DNA of 23,556 bases from CAVDAL01 sp963606965 (GTDB lineage: Bacteria > Actinomycetota > Coriobacteriia > Coriobacteriales > QAMH01). Both the position numbers and the translations under genes were made by a program. The notes under the pieces were generated by a model, which was given only the letters and a program-made list of their open reading frames with translations, was not told where the DNA came from and did not search any database. This document shows positions 1 to 8,326 of the stretch, in pieces; the stretch's first letter is position 1, and each line of letters begins with the position of its first letter. The DNA lies in NCBI GenBank assembly GCA_963606965.1, contig CAVDAL010000041.1, positions 1 through 23,556 on the forward strand. Direction: 5' to 3'.

Positions 1-40
1 CTCAGCGGGACAAAAATCCGCAGGTCAAACCCCCTAAAAA

Positions 41-1639
41 TTACTCCCACTCGATCGTTGCCGGCGGCTTAGACGTGATGTCATAGCAAACGCGGTTTGC
101 ACCAGGCACTTCCGCGACAATGCGGCTGCTAATCTTACCCAGCACATCATATGGAAGCTTTGCCCAGTCCGCTGTCATGGCATCGCTGCTTTCCACAGCG
201 CGCAAAATTATTGGACGCTGATATGTGCGTTCATCGCCCATAACGCCAACGCTTTTAATGTCAGGAAGCACTGCAAAATATTGCCAGCAAGAATGTTCAG
301 AATTGCGCTCGCCTGTTTCTTGATACAAGCGCTCGTTGTATGCATCCAATTCTTCACGCACGATTGCATCTGCATTTTTCAAAATTTCAAGCTTTTCTGG
401 AGTGACAGAACCAATAATGCGAATTGCTAAACCAGGGCCTGGGAATGGCTGCCTGTGAACAATATGATCAGGCAAACCAAGAGCTGTGCCTAAAGCGCGC
501 ACTTCGTCTTTAAAGAAATGATCAAGTGGTTCAATCAAATCAAAATGCACACCTTCTGGGAATGGAATTAAATTGTGATGGCTCTTAATAGTACTTGCTT
601 TGCCACCAGTTTTACGCGCACCACTTTCAATAATATCAGGATAAATTGTGCCCTGCGCCATGAATTGAACAGGTCTGCCATCCTGCGCAATATCTTGTGC
701 AACAGCAAAAAATTCATTCCAGAATTGCGTGCCGATAATCTTGCGCTTCTGCTCTGGATCGGTCACACCATCGAGCAGCTTGGCATAGCGCTCCTCTGCA
801 TGAACATGAATGAAATCAACATCAAATTGCTTTGTAAAAACTTCTTCAACTTCTTCAGGCTCATTCTTGCGCAAAAGACCATGGTTAACAAAAACGCAGG
901 TCAGCTGCTTGCCAATTGCTTTTGAACAAAGCGCTGCAACAACTGAAGAGTCAACTCCTCCGCTCAAGCCTAAGATAACGCGGTTCTCTCCCACTTGCTT
1001 TTGAATAGCAGCAATTGAATCTTCAATAATTGTATCCATGTTCCAATTTGCATCCAAACCAGCAATTTTGAACAAGAAATTTTCAAGCATTGTCTTGCCA
1101 CACACACTATGTTTAACTTCTGGATGGAATTGCGTTGTATAAATCTTCTTTTCTGCACATTCCATTGCAGCAACTTCACACACATCAGTTGAAGCTGTAA
1201 CAACAAAACCTTGCGGAACATCTGAAACAGCATCGCGATGGCTCATCCATACTTGCTGCTCATCTGGTGTGCCATCCAGTAACTGGGACTCGCCATTGCG
1301 CTTTAAAATTGCTTTACCATATTCACCAACTTCAGAATGAGCAACTTTGCCGCCTAAAGTCACGGCAGTTATTTGATGACCATAGCAAAAACCAAGAACT
1401 GGGAGCCCTAAGTCGAAAATTTCAGGGTCAACAGTTGGAGCATCTTGCGCATAAACACTTGCAGGACCGCCAGACAAAATCAAAGCATTTGCGTTCATTT
1501 CTGCAATTTCGCTTGCAGGCGTATCACAAGGGATGATTTCTGAATAGACATGCAAATCGCGCACGCGGCGAGCAATTAACTGCCCATATTGTGCGCCAAA
1601 ATCCAAAACCAAAACTTTTTGCGAATCTGTATGCTCCAC
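41..1639 (-). CDS. guaA: GMP synthase (glutamine-hydrolysing)
   Basis: Converts XMP to GMP with ATP and ammonia released from glutamine; the last step of guanine nucleotide synthesis, cytosolic. The 532-residue product has the family's full length. An N-terminal class I amidotransferase domain (about 8-195) carries the nucleophile Cys85 in GFCYGHQ and the His-Glu pair in QFHPEV. It is followed by the PP-loop ATP pyrophosphatase motif LGLSGGVDSS and a C-terminal dimerisation domain ending KPPATIEWE. GFCYGHQ differs slightly from the commoner GICYGMQ, but the triad is intact. The start is GTG, chosen because GAGGAG lies about 9 nt upstream and the next ATG (codon 48) would cut into the amidotransferase fold. 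It is transcribed divergently from the toxin-antitoxin module. Confidence 0.97.
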   Translation of the reverse strand: MEHTDSQKVLVLDFGAQYGQLIARRVRDLHVYSEIIPCDTPASEIAEMNANALILSGGPASVYAQDAPTVDPEIFDLGLPVLGFCYGHQITAVTLGGKVAHSEVGEYGKAILKRNGESQLLDGTPDEQQVWMSHRDAVSDVPQGFVVTASTDVCEVAAMECAEKKIYTTQFHPEVKHSVCGKTMLENFLFKIAGLDANWNMDTIIEDSIAAIQKQVGENRVILGLSGGVDSSVVAALCSKAIGKQLTCVFVNHGLLRKNEPEEVEEVFTKQFDVDFIHVHAEERYAKLLDGVTDPEQKRKIIGTQFWNEFFAVAQDIAQDGRPVQFMAQGTIYPDIIESGARKTGGKASTIKSHHNLIPFPEGVHFDLIEPLDHFFKDEVRALGTALGLPDHIVHRQPFPGPGLAIRIIGSVTPEKLEILKNADAIVREELDAYNERLYQETGERNSEHSCWQYFAVLPDIKSVGVMGDERTYQRPIILRAVESSDAMTADWAKLPYDVLGKISSRIVAEVPGANRVCYDITSKPPATIEWE

Positions 1640-1770
1640 GAAAAATCACTCCTCTATCCATCTTCAAATTTATGCAATTGAAAATAACTCATAAAAGCGT
1701 GTAGCGGTATTCGCGTGCATATACGCTGCCACGACTAGCCAAAAGCTTTCGGTTGACGCATGCAACAATA

Positions 1771-1796
1771 ATTGTATTCTTTAGTTTCAAACTAAA
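1771..1796 (-). promoter_or_regulatory. Candidate guaA promoter -10 with palindromic operator
   Basis: Reading toward guaA, a TACAAT -10 element (1771-1776) is preceded by a perfect palindrome, TTTAGTTT-C-AAACTAAA (1780-1796, two 8-bp arms around one base). The palindrome fills the region where the -10/-35 spacer would lie, a classic repressor position. The -35 is weak (ATTTTT). The implied leader is about 130 nt and includes other small inverted repeats, but I recognise no known riboswitch. The regulator is unknown. Confidence 0.4.
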
Positions 1797-1831
1797 AATG
1801 CTCAATAAAATGAAAGTGCCGCAAGTTTTTA

Positions 1832-1874
1832 TTGACACATAAATTTATCAAGATTATGATAAAATTCTGATAAA
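1832..1874 (+). promoter_or_regulatory. Toxin-antitoxin promoter and operator
   Basis: A near-consensus promoter: TTGACA (1832-1837), exactly 17 nt, then TATGAT (1855-1860). Overlapping the -10 is a perfect inverted repeat, TTTATCA (1844-1850) and TGATAAA (1857-1863), with a further direct copy of TGATAAA at 1868-1874. This arrangement suits autorepression by the antitoxin or the toxin-antitoxin complex, as known for Phd/YefM modules. AGGAGG (1878-1883) follows as the antitoxin ribosome binding site. Confidence 0.8.
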
Positions 1875-1889
1875 AAAAGGAGGAATATT

Positions 1890-2165
1890 ATGAATATTAG
1901 GCCAATTTCAGATCTTAGAAATCACTATTCGGATGTCGAAAAAGAAGTTGAATTAGAAGGTCCTGTATTTCTTACAAAAAATGGACGTGGCTCAATGGTT
2001 GTTATGAGTTTCGATCAATTTAAACATATGAATAATACAATTGAACAAGCACTCGATGCTGCAGATAGGCAAGCAGCTACTATACCAACAAGATATTCAC
2101 ATGATGAAATTTTCAATTCAATAAGGGAGATGCTTGCCAATGGTGAAGCAACGCAAGCAGTATAA
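1890..2165 (+). CDS. Phd/YefM-family antitoxin
   Basis: A 91-residue antitoxin that should bind and neutralise the toxin encoded just downstream and repress the shared promoter. The N-terminal half (residues 1-55) has the Phd/YefM DNA-binding fold signature: a start resembling NIRPISDLRN, then GPVFLTKNGRGSMVVMSFDQF. The C-terminal half is polar and probably the disordered toxin-binding segment. The start is certain: ATG with AGGAGG 6 nt upstream. The 3' end overlaps the toxin gene by 26 nt, which implies translational coupling. The plus-strand module sits between minus-strand housekeeping genes and so looks like an acquired insertion. Confidence 0.9.
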   Translation: MNIRPISDLRNHYSDVEKEVELEGPVFLTKNGRGSMVVMSFDQFKHMNNTIEQALDAADRQAATIPTRYSHDEIFNSIREMLANGEATQAV

Positions 2166-2460
2166 ACTCCGTTATCTTCCATTATTCTGGGAAGACTTAA
2201 GCAGCGCAACAAACTATATAGCTTTTGAATTAAAAAACCCAAAAGCTGCGTTGCGACTGGTTGATGAAGTCGAAAAAGAAATATTAAGCCACCTGCAGAA
2301 CCCAACAATTGCCAGCGTCTATCGCACAACGCGCAACCGCAAAAATCCATATTATTGGTTTAGTGTCAAAAACTATATGGTCTTTTATGTCATCATTGAC
2401 GATATAGTTGAAATGCGTCGATTCATATTTAAATCAAGGGATATCGAAGAGCTAATTTAA
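2140..2460 (+). CDS. RelE/ParE-superfamily toxin
   Basis: About 106 residues, probably a RelE/ParE-fold growth inhibitor. Visible family features are the N-terminal YLPLFWEDL segment, a helical hairpin (about 12-48), and the C-terminal sheet with FSVKNYMVFYVIIDDIVEMRRF ending RDIEEL. The pattern YYWF.VKNYMVFY.I is typical of ParE/RelE relatives. I cannot decide between gyrase poison and ribosome-dependent mRNase from sequence alone. ATG at 2140 is preferred over TTG at 2134 because AGGGAG lies about 11 nt before it. The gene is encoded inside the antitoxin 3' end. Its own 3' end overlaps the convergent gatD 3' end by 9 nt. Confidence 0.85.
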   Translation: MVKQRKQYKLRYLPLFWEDLSSATNYIAFELKNPKAALRLVDEVEKEILSHLQNPTIASVYRTTRNRKNPYYWFSVKNYMVFYVIIDDIVEMRRFIFKSRDIEELI

Positions 2461-3216
2461 ATTTAGATGCATGATGTTTTTAAGAACATCATCGCGGGCG
2501 GAAAGTTCAATTGAATTATTAAGCGGCTCTAGCCCACAAAAAACATCGCCATATTTATGCTCAAGAGCGCAAGACAAAACACAATCTGCAAGCTGCGGAT
2601 TTTTTGGAAGAACAGGTCCATGAGCATATGTGCCAAAAACATTTTTATCATGCACGCCTTCTGTACCATCTTCCCCATTATTGCCAAAGCCGCTTATCAC
2701 CTTGCCCAAAGGCTGCACGTCAGCCCCAAGATATGTTTTGCCACTATGATTTTCAAAACCAACAATTGGGATTTTTTTGTTTGCCGCAGTTCCAAATTCA
2801 AATGCCACATTGCCAATCATGCGCTTTTTGCCACCAAGGGTATAAAAATCGCAAGCGCCAAGATAATCGATTTGTTCGCCCTTGTGCGTCTTGTAATAAT
2901 GCCCCATCATTTGATATCCGCCGCAAACACAGAAAAATACTTTGCCATCCATAACAGCTGCAGTAATCTCTTTATCTTTGCCGCTGCTGCGCAAATCCTC
3001 TTGCAAGAGCTGCTGTTCAAAGTCTTGTCCGCCACCAATGAAAAACAAATCAAAATCATTTAAATTTGCACGTGAACCAACTGGCAAAGATGTAATTTCG
3101 CAGTCAATACCGCGCCACTGCAAACGCTTTTGTAAACAGATAACATTGCCTCTGTCGCCATAAAGATTTAATACATCTGGATACATATGACATATGTGTA
3201 ATGATTGCTTACTCAT
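2452..3216 (-). CDS. gatD: Lipid II isoglutaminyl synthase, glutaminase subunit GatD
   Basis: Supplies ammonia from glutamine to MurT, so that D-Glu of the lipid II stem peptide becomes D-isoglutamine; cytosolic face of the membrane. The 254-residue product is a CobB/CobQ-like class I amidotransferase. The nucleophile is Cys98 in FFCVCGGYQ and the catalytic His is His199 in YAHGPVL. The glycine-rich FFIGGGQDFEQQ at about 58-69 is typical of the family. The start ATG shares one base with the murT stop (TAATG), so the two are translationally coupled, as expected for an obligate MurT-GatD complex. The last bases overlap the convergent toxin gene. Confidence 0.93.
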   Translation of the reverse strand: MSKQSLHICHMYPDVLNLYGDRGNVICLQKRLQWRGIDCEITSLPVGSRANLNDFDLFFIGGGQDFEQQLLQEDLRSSGKDKEITAAVMDGKVFFCVCGGYQMMGHYYKTHKGEQIDYLGACDFYTLGGKKRMIGNVAFEFGTAANKKIPIVGFENHSGKTYLGADVQPLGKVISGFGNNGEDGTEGVHDKNVFGTYAHGPVLPKNPQLADCVLSCALEHKYGDVFCGLEPLNNSIELSARDDVLKNIMHLNLN

Positions 3217-4700
3217 TATTCATCACCGCCACAGTCCCAAAAAGAAGCTTTGCCGCATGAATGAGCAAAGAATTCTCGAAGTTCCATCATAGAAGTATAA
3301 TTTGCGAGCAAATAAACTTGCTGTTTTTCATTACTATTGAAATCAGAGCCAAAGTCAACAGCATCTAGCAGCGCATCTTCCCCTTCAACAAGTTCAATTA
3401 GTTCACGGCTAACACCTGCATACAAAAGACGCAAGCGCATGTCATGCGCTCTAGTGCCCCATACAATAATTTTATTGCAATCCAAATTTGCAAGGCGCTC
3501 ATAATTGACATCCCAAATCCATGAAATGTCTGTTCCGTCTGCACTCTTATCATTCAAGCAAAGCACAAGATTTGCCTTATTTTCAGATTGTTGAACGCAA
3601 GACTGCACATATTCAATAACTTGGTCAGCACCTGTTGGATTTTTTGTAAGCAGCATTAAAAGTGAAGTGTTGGCATTAAGCTCAAAGCTTTCCATTCTGC
3701 CAAAACTGCTGCTCATGTTCCCCAGCGCATGGAATGCTATATCATCATCAATTCCAAGCTCTTGTGCAACACACAAAGCAGCCACTGCATTATAAATATT
3801 AAACTTTGCAGCTAAAGAAACTTTAAGTTCACGCGCAGGCTCATTATTTGCACAGCCGACCATAATGCGGCTATAAGCAGGTGCAAGCTCTAAAATATGC
3901 TCGACTTCTACACTTGCACATGGGCGCTTCCACCCGCATTCTTCGCAGTAAAAAGAGCCCAAATGTCCAAAATTATGATATTCATATTTATAGGGAGTGC
4001 CACAGAACAAACAACTTAAAGCTTCTGCAGCTTGCGAGACCTTATTGCCGCTGCCTTCAGCTTGCCAGCAATCACCCGCAGCGCAATCTTGTGCCATGCC
4101 AAACTGTGCAGCTTGCTTTGCAAAGCCAAAATATAAAACTTTGCCAGCGCATCCGCGCCCAAGCGATGCAGTATAAGAACAATCTGCATTCAAGCAAAGA
4201 GTTGTGCCATCCCCCGCTAAAGCTATGCCATCTTTAATCAAATTTAAAGTTGTTGAAATTTCACCATATCGGTCAAGTTGGTCACGAAACAAGTTAGTCA
4301 CGACAATAATTCGCGGCTGCACGTGAGCTGTCACTTTCCGAAGTGATGCTTCATCGCATTCCATCAAAGCAATTTGACGCTCGCCATTGGGAAGCTTTTT
4401 CTTCTTATTGATGAAAGCAGTAGTTATGCCAGTAATCATATTTGCGCCGGCATCATTTGTGAAAAATGGCACGTTAGCATCTTGCAGAATTTGAGCAATC
4501 ATATGCGTTGTTGTTGTCTTACCATTTGTGCCAGTCACAAAAATAGCATCTACACCACTAGCTAAACTGCGCAAAACGTCTGGGCAAATTTTAAGAGCAA
4601 CCATGCCAGGAAGCGATGTGCCTCCACGCCCAAACAAGTGCAACAAAGCAGTCACAACACGTGCGGCAAACACAGCAATATGTGCTTTAAATTGTCTCAT
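3216..4700 (-). CDS. murT: Lipid II isoglutaminyl synthase, Mur-ligase subunit MurT
   Basis: The ATP-dependent partner of GatD; activates the alpha-carboxylate of D-Glu in lipid II for amidation. 494 residues. It has the Mur ligase P-loop TGTNGKTTTTH (56-66), the family motif FRDQLDRYGE (138-147) and an inserted zinc ribbon formed by Cys230/Cys233 and Cys252/Cys255. The C-terminal DUF1727 region includes the DVNYE segment. It lies 42 nt downstream of pyrG with no terminator visible and overlaps gatD by one base. Amidated lipid II is typical of many Firmicutes and Actinomycetota, which is one of the taxonomic clues in the window. Confidence 0.93.
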   Translation of the reverse strand: MRQFKAHIAVFAARVVTALLHLFGRGGTSLPGMVALKICPDVLRSLASGVDAIFVTGTNGKTTTTHMIAQILQDANVPFFTNDAGANMITGITTAFINKKKKLPNGERQIALMECDEASLRKVTAHVQPRIIVVTNLFRDQLDRYGEISTTLNLIKDGIALAGDGTTLCLNADCSYTASLGRGCAGKVLYFGFAKQAAQFGMAQDCAAGDCWQAEGSGNKVSQAAEALSCLFCGTPYKYEYHNFGHLGSFYCEECGWKRPCASVEVEHILELAPAYSRIMVGCANNEPARELKVSLAAKFNIYNAVAALCVAQELGIDDDIAFHALGNMSSSFGRMESFELNANTSLLMLLTKNPTGADQVIEYVQSCVQQSENKANLVLCLNDKSADGTDISWIWDVNYERLANLDCNKIIVWGTRAHDMRLRLLYAGVSRELIELVEGEDALLDAVDFGSDFNSNEKQQVYLLANYTSMMELREFFAHSCGKASFWDCGGDE

Positions 4701-4742
4701 AATATCTTCGATAAGAAATCTTTAGCTACTCAGTTTTTGCCT

Positions 4743-6380
4743 TTATTCTGCACAAACATCTGCTTTGCTGGCAGCTTGATTTTTTACACGTTGCAAAGAC
4801 GCTCCAACAAAGCCGCTAAACAAAGCATGAGGTTTATTCGGGCGGCTCTTAAATTCAGGATGATATTGCACACCAACAAAAAATGGATGGTCTGAAATTT
4901 CCACAGTTTCAACGAGCCTGCCATCAGGTGACAAGCCAGACAAAGTCAAACCAGCATCGACCAAAACATCGCGATAATCATTATTAAATTCATAACGATG
5001 ACGATGTCTTTCGCTAATTTCATTTGCTCCATAGCAACGTTCCATAACAGTGCCAGGCTGAATTTCACATGGATATGCGCCAAGACGAAGAGTGCCGCCC
5101 TTGTCAATTGTGTCACTTTGACCAGGCATAAAATCAATCACTTTATTTTGGCCAATTTCGTCAAACTCACCAGAACAAGCATTTTCAATTCCAGCAACAT
5201 GGCGTGCAAATTCGATAACAGCAATCTGCATTCCAAGGCAAATGCCAAGGTAAGGAACATTATTTGTGCGAGCATATTCAGCAGCTAAAATCATACCTTC
5301 AATTCCGCGGTCGCCAAAACCACCAGGAACGATAATGCCATCGACTTTGCCCAAAACTTCTGAAACATTTTCAGGTGTTAAAGTTTCTGAATCTATCCAT
5401 TCAATATCCACGCAAGCAGACAAGCCATAACCTGCATGACGCAAAGATTCTGCAACAGACAAATATGCATCATGCAGCTGCACATATTTGCCAACCAAAC
5501 CAATTGTGACATGCTCATCCAAGCTCTTGATACGCTTGACAAGATTAGTCCATTCATCAAGGTCAGGAGCAGGAACATCTAATGCAAGCTCGCGGCAAAC
5601 AACTTCAGAGAAATTTTCTTCTTCCAACATCAGCGGAGCTTCATACAAACAAGGCAAAGTCAAATTTTCAATAACGCAATCTGGCGACACATTACAAAAC
5701 ATGGCAATTTTCTTATAAATTGATTCTTCCAAATGTTCATCGCAGCGCAAAACAATAATATTCGGATTAATGCCCATGCCCTGCAATTCTTTAACAGAAT
5801 GCTGTGTCGGTTTTGATTTATGCTCATCAGAACCACTCAAATATGGCACTAATGTGACATGAATAAACAAGCTGTTTGTGCGGCCAACTTCCAAAGAAAC
5901 CTGGCGCACAGCCTCCAAAAATGGCTGAGATTCGATGTCGCCTATTGTGCCGCCAATTTCAGTGATAACAACATCTGCATCTGTCTGTTTGCCAACACGA
6001 TAAACAAATTCTTTAATCTCGTTTGTGATATGCGGAATAACCTGAACAGTTGATCCAAGATATTCACCGCGGCGTTCCTTGTTCAAAACATTCCAATAGA
6101 CTTTGCCGGTCGTCAAGTTGGAATACTTATTCAAATTTTCATCGATGAAGCGTTCATAATGCCCAAGGTCAAGGTCAGTTTCTGCACCATCTTCTGTAAC
6201 ATAAACTTCACCGTGCTGATATGGACTCATTGTGCCTGGATCGATATTGATATATGGGTCAAGCTTTTGAGCAGCGACCTTCAAACCGCGTGACTTTAGC
6301 AAACGTCCAAGGGAAGCTGCCGTTATTCCTTTGCCCAAACCTGAAACAACACCGCCTGTTACAAATACGTACTTTGTCAT
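4743..6380 (-). CDS. pyrG: CTP synthase
   Basis: Makes CTP from UTP, ATP and glutamine. The synthetase domain begins KYVFVTGGVVSGLGKG, includes the DPYINIDPGTM and GGTIGDIES motifs, and runs to about residue 270. The class I amidotransferase domain follows, with nucleophile Cys381 in GICLGMQ and the catalytic His-Glu in QYHPEF near the C-terminus. A GTG nine bases upstream (6389) is also in frame. ATG at 6380 is preferred because AAGGA is 11 nt from it but only 2 nt from the GTG. The gene follows the ANTAR gene by 34 nt without a terminator, so it may share nitrogen-responsive readthrough transcription. 545 residues, the usual length. Confidence 0.96.
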   Translation of the reverse strand: MTKYVFVTGGVVSGLGKGITAASLGRLLKSRGLKVAAQKLDPYINIDPGTMSPYQHGEVYVTEDGAETDLDLGHYERFIDENLNKYSNLTTGKVYWNVLNKERRGEYLGSTVQVIPHITNEIKEFVYRVGKQTDADVVITEIGGTIGDIESQPFLEAVRQVSLEVGRTNSLFIHVTLVPYLSGSDEHKSKPTQHSVKELQGMGINPNIIVLRCDEHLEESIYKKIAMFCNVSPDCVIENLTLPCLYEAPLMLEEENFSEVVCRELALDVPAPDLDEWTNLVKRIKSLDEHVTIGLVGKYVQLHDAYLSVAESLRHAGYGLSACVDIEWIDSETLTPENVSEVLGKVDGIIVPGGFGDRGIEGMILAAEYARTNNVPYLGICLGMQIAVIEFARHVAGIENACSGEFDEIGQNKVIDFMPGQSDTIDKGGTLRLGAYPCEIQPGTVMERCYGANEISERHRHRYEFNNDYRDVLVDAGLTLSGLSPDGRLVETVEISDHPFFVGVQYHPEFKSRPNKPHALFSGFVGASLQRVKNQAASKADVCAE

Positions 6381-6414
6381 TACTTTCACTATCCTTATTC
6401 AAAAAAATCAATAA

Positions 6415-6999
6415 TTATTCGTATGCTTTTATTATCTCTTCAGCAAGCTTTTTCTTTGAAATTCGCGAATTCATTGCTTGCTTTTCAATATAGTGTTGAG
6501 CGTCAGATTCCGACATGCTCAAATATTCAATAAGCAGCCATTTTGCATGGTTTACCACGCGAATTTCTGCCATTTTTTCCTCTATTGAAGTCTGCTTTTT
6601 TTGCATACTGCGCATGCGTTCACACATCGTGCATAAGGTGCGCAGCGATTGCTTAAACATGGGCGCGCTCATTGGACGCGACACAACAACAATGCCATTT
6701 TCCATAACACGATTAAATGTTTCATCATATTGGTCGGCAGATGTGATAAGCAAAACTTCCGAGCTTTTGTGTTCGCGCACTTCTAGCGTGAAGCGCGTCC
6801 CAAATTCATCTGCAAGAGGGCTATTCACAACAATAATGTCATATTCATTGTCTATTAACATCTTGCGAGCAGCAGATGCACTTGTAGCTACTGTCACAGG
6901 CTCATAATGCGAAGATGGCAACATGCCCTGCAGTGCCGCAGTAATTTTTGGTGCAGAAGACACGAGCAAAACACTATATATGCGTTCTTTAAAACTCAA
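6415..6999 (-). CDS. ANTAR-domain RNA-binding regulator with pseudo-receiver
   Basis: A 194-residue probable transcription antiterminator. Residues 7-112 form a receiver-like domain whose catalytic positions are all altered: Ser14-Ser15 replace the acidic pair, Asn59 (in IIVVNSPLAD) replaces the phospho-acceptor Asp, and Arg108 replaces the conserved Lys before Pro. Residues about 135-191 match the ANTAR pattern: NHAKWLLIEYLSMSESDAQHYIEKQAM, then SRISKKKLAEEI. The start is TTG, chosen because AGGAGG lies 4 nt upstream and the receiver fold begins just after; a longer GTG-initiated frame lacks this. ANTAR proteins bind RNA hairpins with hexaloops and prevent termination, and such regulators often neighbour glutamine synthetase genes. 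Loss of the phosphorylation site suggests control by a ligand or partner (PII is one possibility), as in AmiR. It lies 93 nt after glnA. Confidence 0.88.
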   Translation of the reverse strand: MSFKERIYSVLLVSSAPKITAALQGMLPSSHYEPVTVATSASAARKMLIDNEYDIIVVNSPLADEFGTRFTLEVREHKSSEVLLITSADQYDETFNRVMENGIVVVSRPMSAPMFKQSLRTLCTMCERMRSMQKKQTSIEEKMAEIRVVNHAKWLLIEYLSMSESDAQHYIEKQAMNSRISKKKLAEEIIKAYE

Positions 7000-7023
7000 G
7001 TTACCTCCTGCCCTCACTCTTCG

Positions 7024-7043
7024 CACTGCACACACTTGCAGCG
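7024..7043 (-). promoter_or_regulatory. ANTAR-target-like hairpin in leader of the ANTAR gene
   Basis: In the transcript toward the ANTAR gene a 7-bp stem, CGCTGCA/TGCAGTG (one G-U pair), closes a hexaloop AGTGTG. A at loop position 1 and G at position 4 are the conserved features of ANTAR RNA targets. It lies 14 nt before the AGGAGG of the ANTAR gene, so binding could autoregulate translation. A second hairpin just upstream (7049-7065) has a 5-nt loop and does not match. Confidence 0.45.
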
Positions 7044-7092
7044 GTGCTATTTTTCTGCCAAAAATTCACGTCTAATTTCCGCACGTCACTTG

Positions 7093-8325
7093 CTATTTAT
7101 TGCAATATGCTGCAACCAAATCTTGCGGCAAAGCTGCATTGACAAATTCATCATTGCGTGCTGCATCTTTTGCTTCTAGCAAAGTTGAAGGCAAAGCAAC
7201 ATAATCTGCCAAAACTTCAGACGAAGCTGTGAACATATCAAAATCTGCTGGTTGTGGAAGTTCCATCTTCTTAGCAATACCTTCCATACCAGCGCGAATT
7301 ATCAAAGCAAAAGCAACATATGGATTTGTGAGCGGATCCGCACTGCGCAATTCAAAGCGCTTGAATGGCTCAACATCTGCAGGAATGCGAATAAGCTGCG
7401 ATCTATTTTCTTCAGACCAAGAAATAAATTTTGGAGCTTTATATCCGCCCAAGCGTTCATAAGATTCAACTGTGCGATTTAAAAATACAGTCATTGCAGA
7501 AATATTATTCATAATCCCAGCAATAGCTTGCTTTGTTAGCTCTTCTTTCTTGGCAGCGGGAGTTGCAGGTTCAAGCCCATCAACAGACACATTGATATGC
7601 ATTCCATTGCCAGCAGATTGCGGCATTGGTTTTGGTGAAAATTCAGCTGTCAAACCATTGCGAGCTGCAACTGCCTTTACAGCAGAAACAAAAGTAACAG
7701 CATTATCTGCTGCAACAAGCGGGCTTGAATATCTAAAGTCAATCTCATTTTGACCAGGGCCTTCTTCATGATGCGATGCCTCTGGAGCAATGCCCATCCT
7801 TTCAAGCATTAAACAGATTTCACGGCGGACGTTTTCACCCTTATCTTCTGGAGCAATGTCCATATATCCTGCTGTGTCATAAGGTGTCTTTGTTGGCATT
7901 CCATCTTCATCATTTTTGAAAAGATAAAATTCAATTTCTGAACCAAAAGAAAATCGCAGACCTGCTGCTTTTGCGTCTGCGACAGCTTCTTCCAAAATAT
8001 GACGTGTGTCCAAAGCGAATGGTGTGCCATCTGGCAAGCGAAGTTCACAAAACATTCGAACAACTTTGCCGGTGTCAGGACGCCATGGCAATTCCGATAT
8101 TGTGTCTGCATGCGGGAACAAAAACAGATCAGATTTGATATGTGAACCAAAGCCTGCAATTGAAGATGCATCAATAGCAATGCCTTGTTCAAAAGCCCTG
8201 GGCAGTTCCGTTGCTAAAATTGCAACATTTTTCTGTTTGCCAAAAATATCGCAAAAAGCAAGGCGAACAAATTTCACATCGTCTTCTTGCACATATTGCA
8301 AAACTTCTTTTTCTGAATACTTCAT
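7093..8325 (-). CDS. glnA: Glutamine synthetase type I
   Basis: Forms glutamine from glutamate, ammonium and ATP; cytosolic dodecamer in this family. 410 residues, slightly short for GSI. The beta-grasp N-terminus (VKFVRLAFCDIFGKQKNV) is followed by active-site segments FGSEIEFYLF, HHEEGPGQNEIDF, NGMHINVSV and the C-terminal RFELRSADPLTNPYVAFAL. No adenylylation-loop Tyr is apparent, consistent with a GSI-alpha type controlled by feedback or protein partners. ATG start with AGAAAGG about 8 nt upstream, this site lying inside a possible hairpin. It follows the GOGAT genes after a 169-nt gap that holds its own promoter, and precedes the ANTAR gene. Confidence 0.95.
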   Translation of the reverse strand: MKYSEKEVLQYVQEDDVKFVRLAFCDIFGKQKNVAILATELPRAFEQGIAIDASSIAGFGSHIKSDLFLFPHADTISELPWRPDTGKVVRMFCELRLPDGTPFALDTRHILEEAVADAKAAGLRFSFGSEIEFYLFKNDEDGMPTKTPYDTAGYMDIAPEDKGENVRREICLMLERMGIAPEASHHEEGPGQNEIDFRYSSPLVAADNAVTFVSAVKAVAARNGLTAEFSPKPMPQSAGNGMHINVSVDGLEPATPAAKKEELTKQAIAGIMNNISAMTVFLNRTVESYERLGGYKAPKFISWSEENRSQLIRIPADVEPFKRFELRSADPLTNPYVAFALIIRAGMEGIAKKMELPQPADFDMFTASSEVLADYVALPSTLLEAKDAARNDEFVNAALPQDLVAAYCNK

Positions 8326-8326
8326 G

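Noticed and set aside
1640..1830. Guanine riboswitch before guaA
   Set aside because: The leader has some inverted repeats but I could not find the conserved purine riboswitch core.
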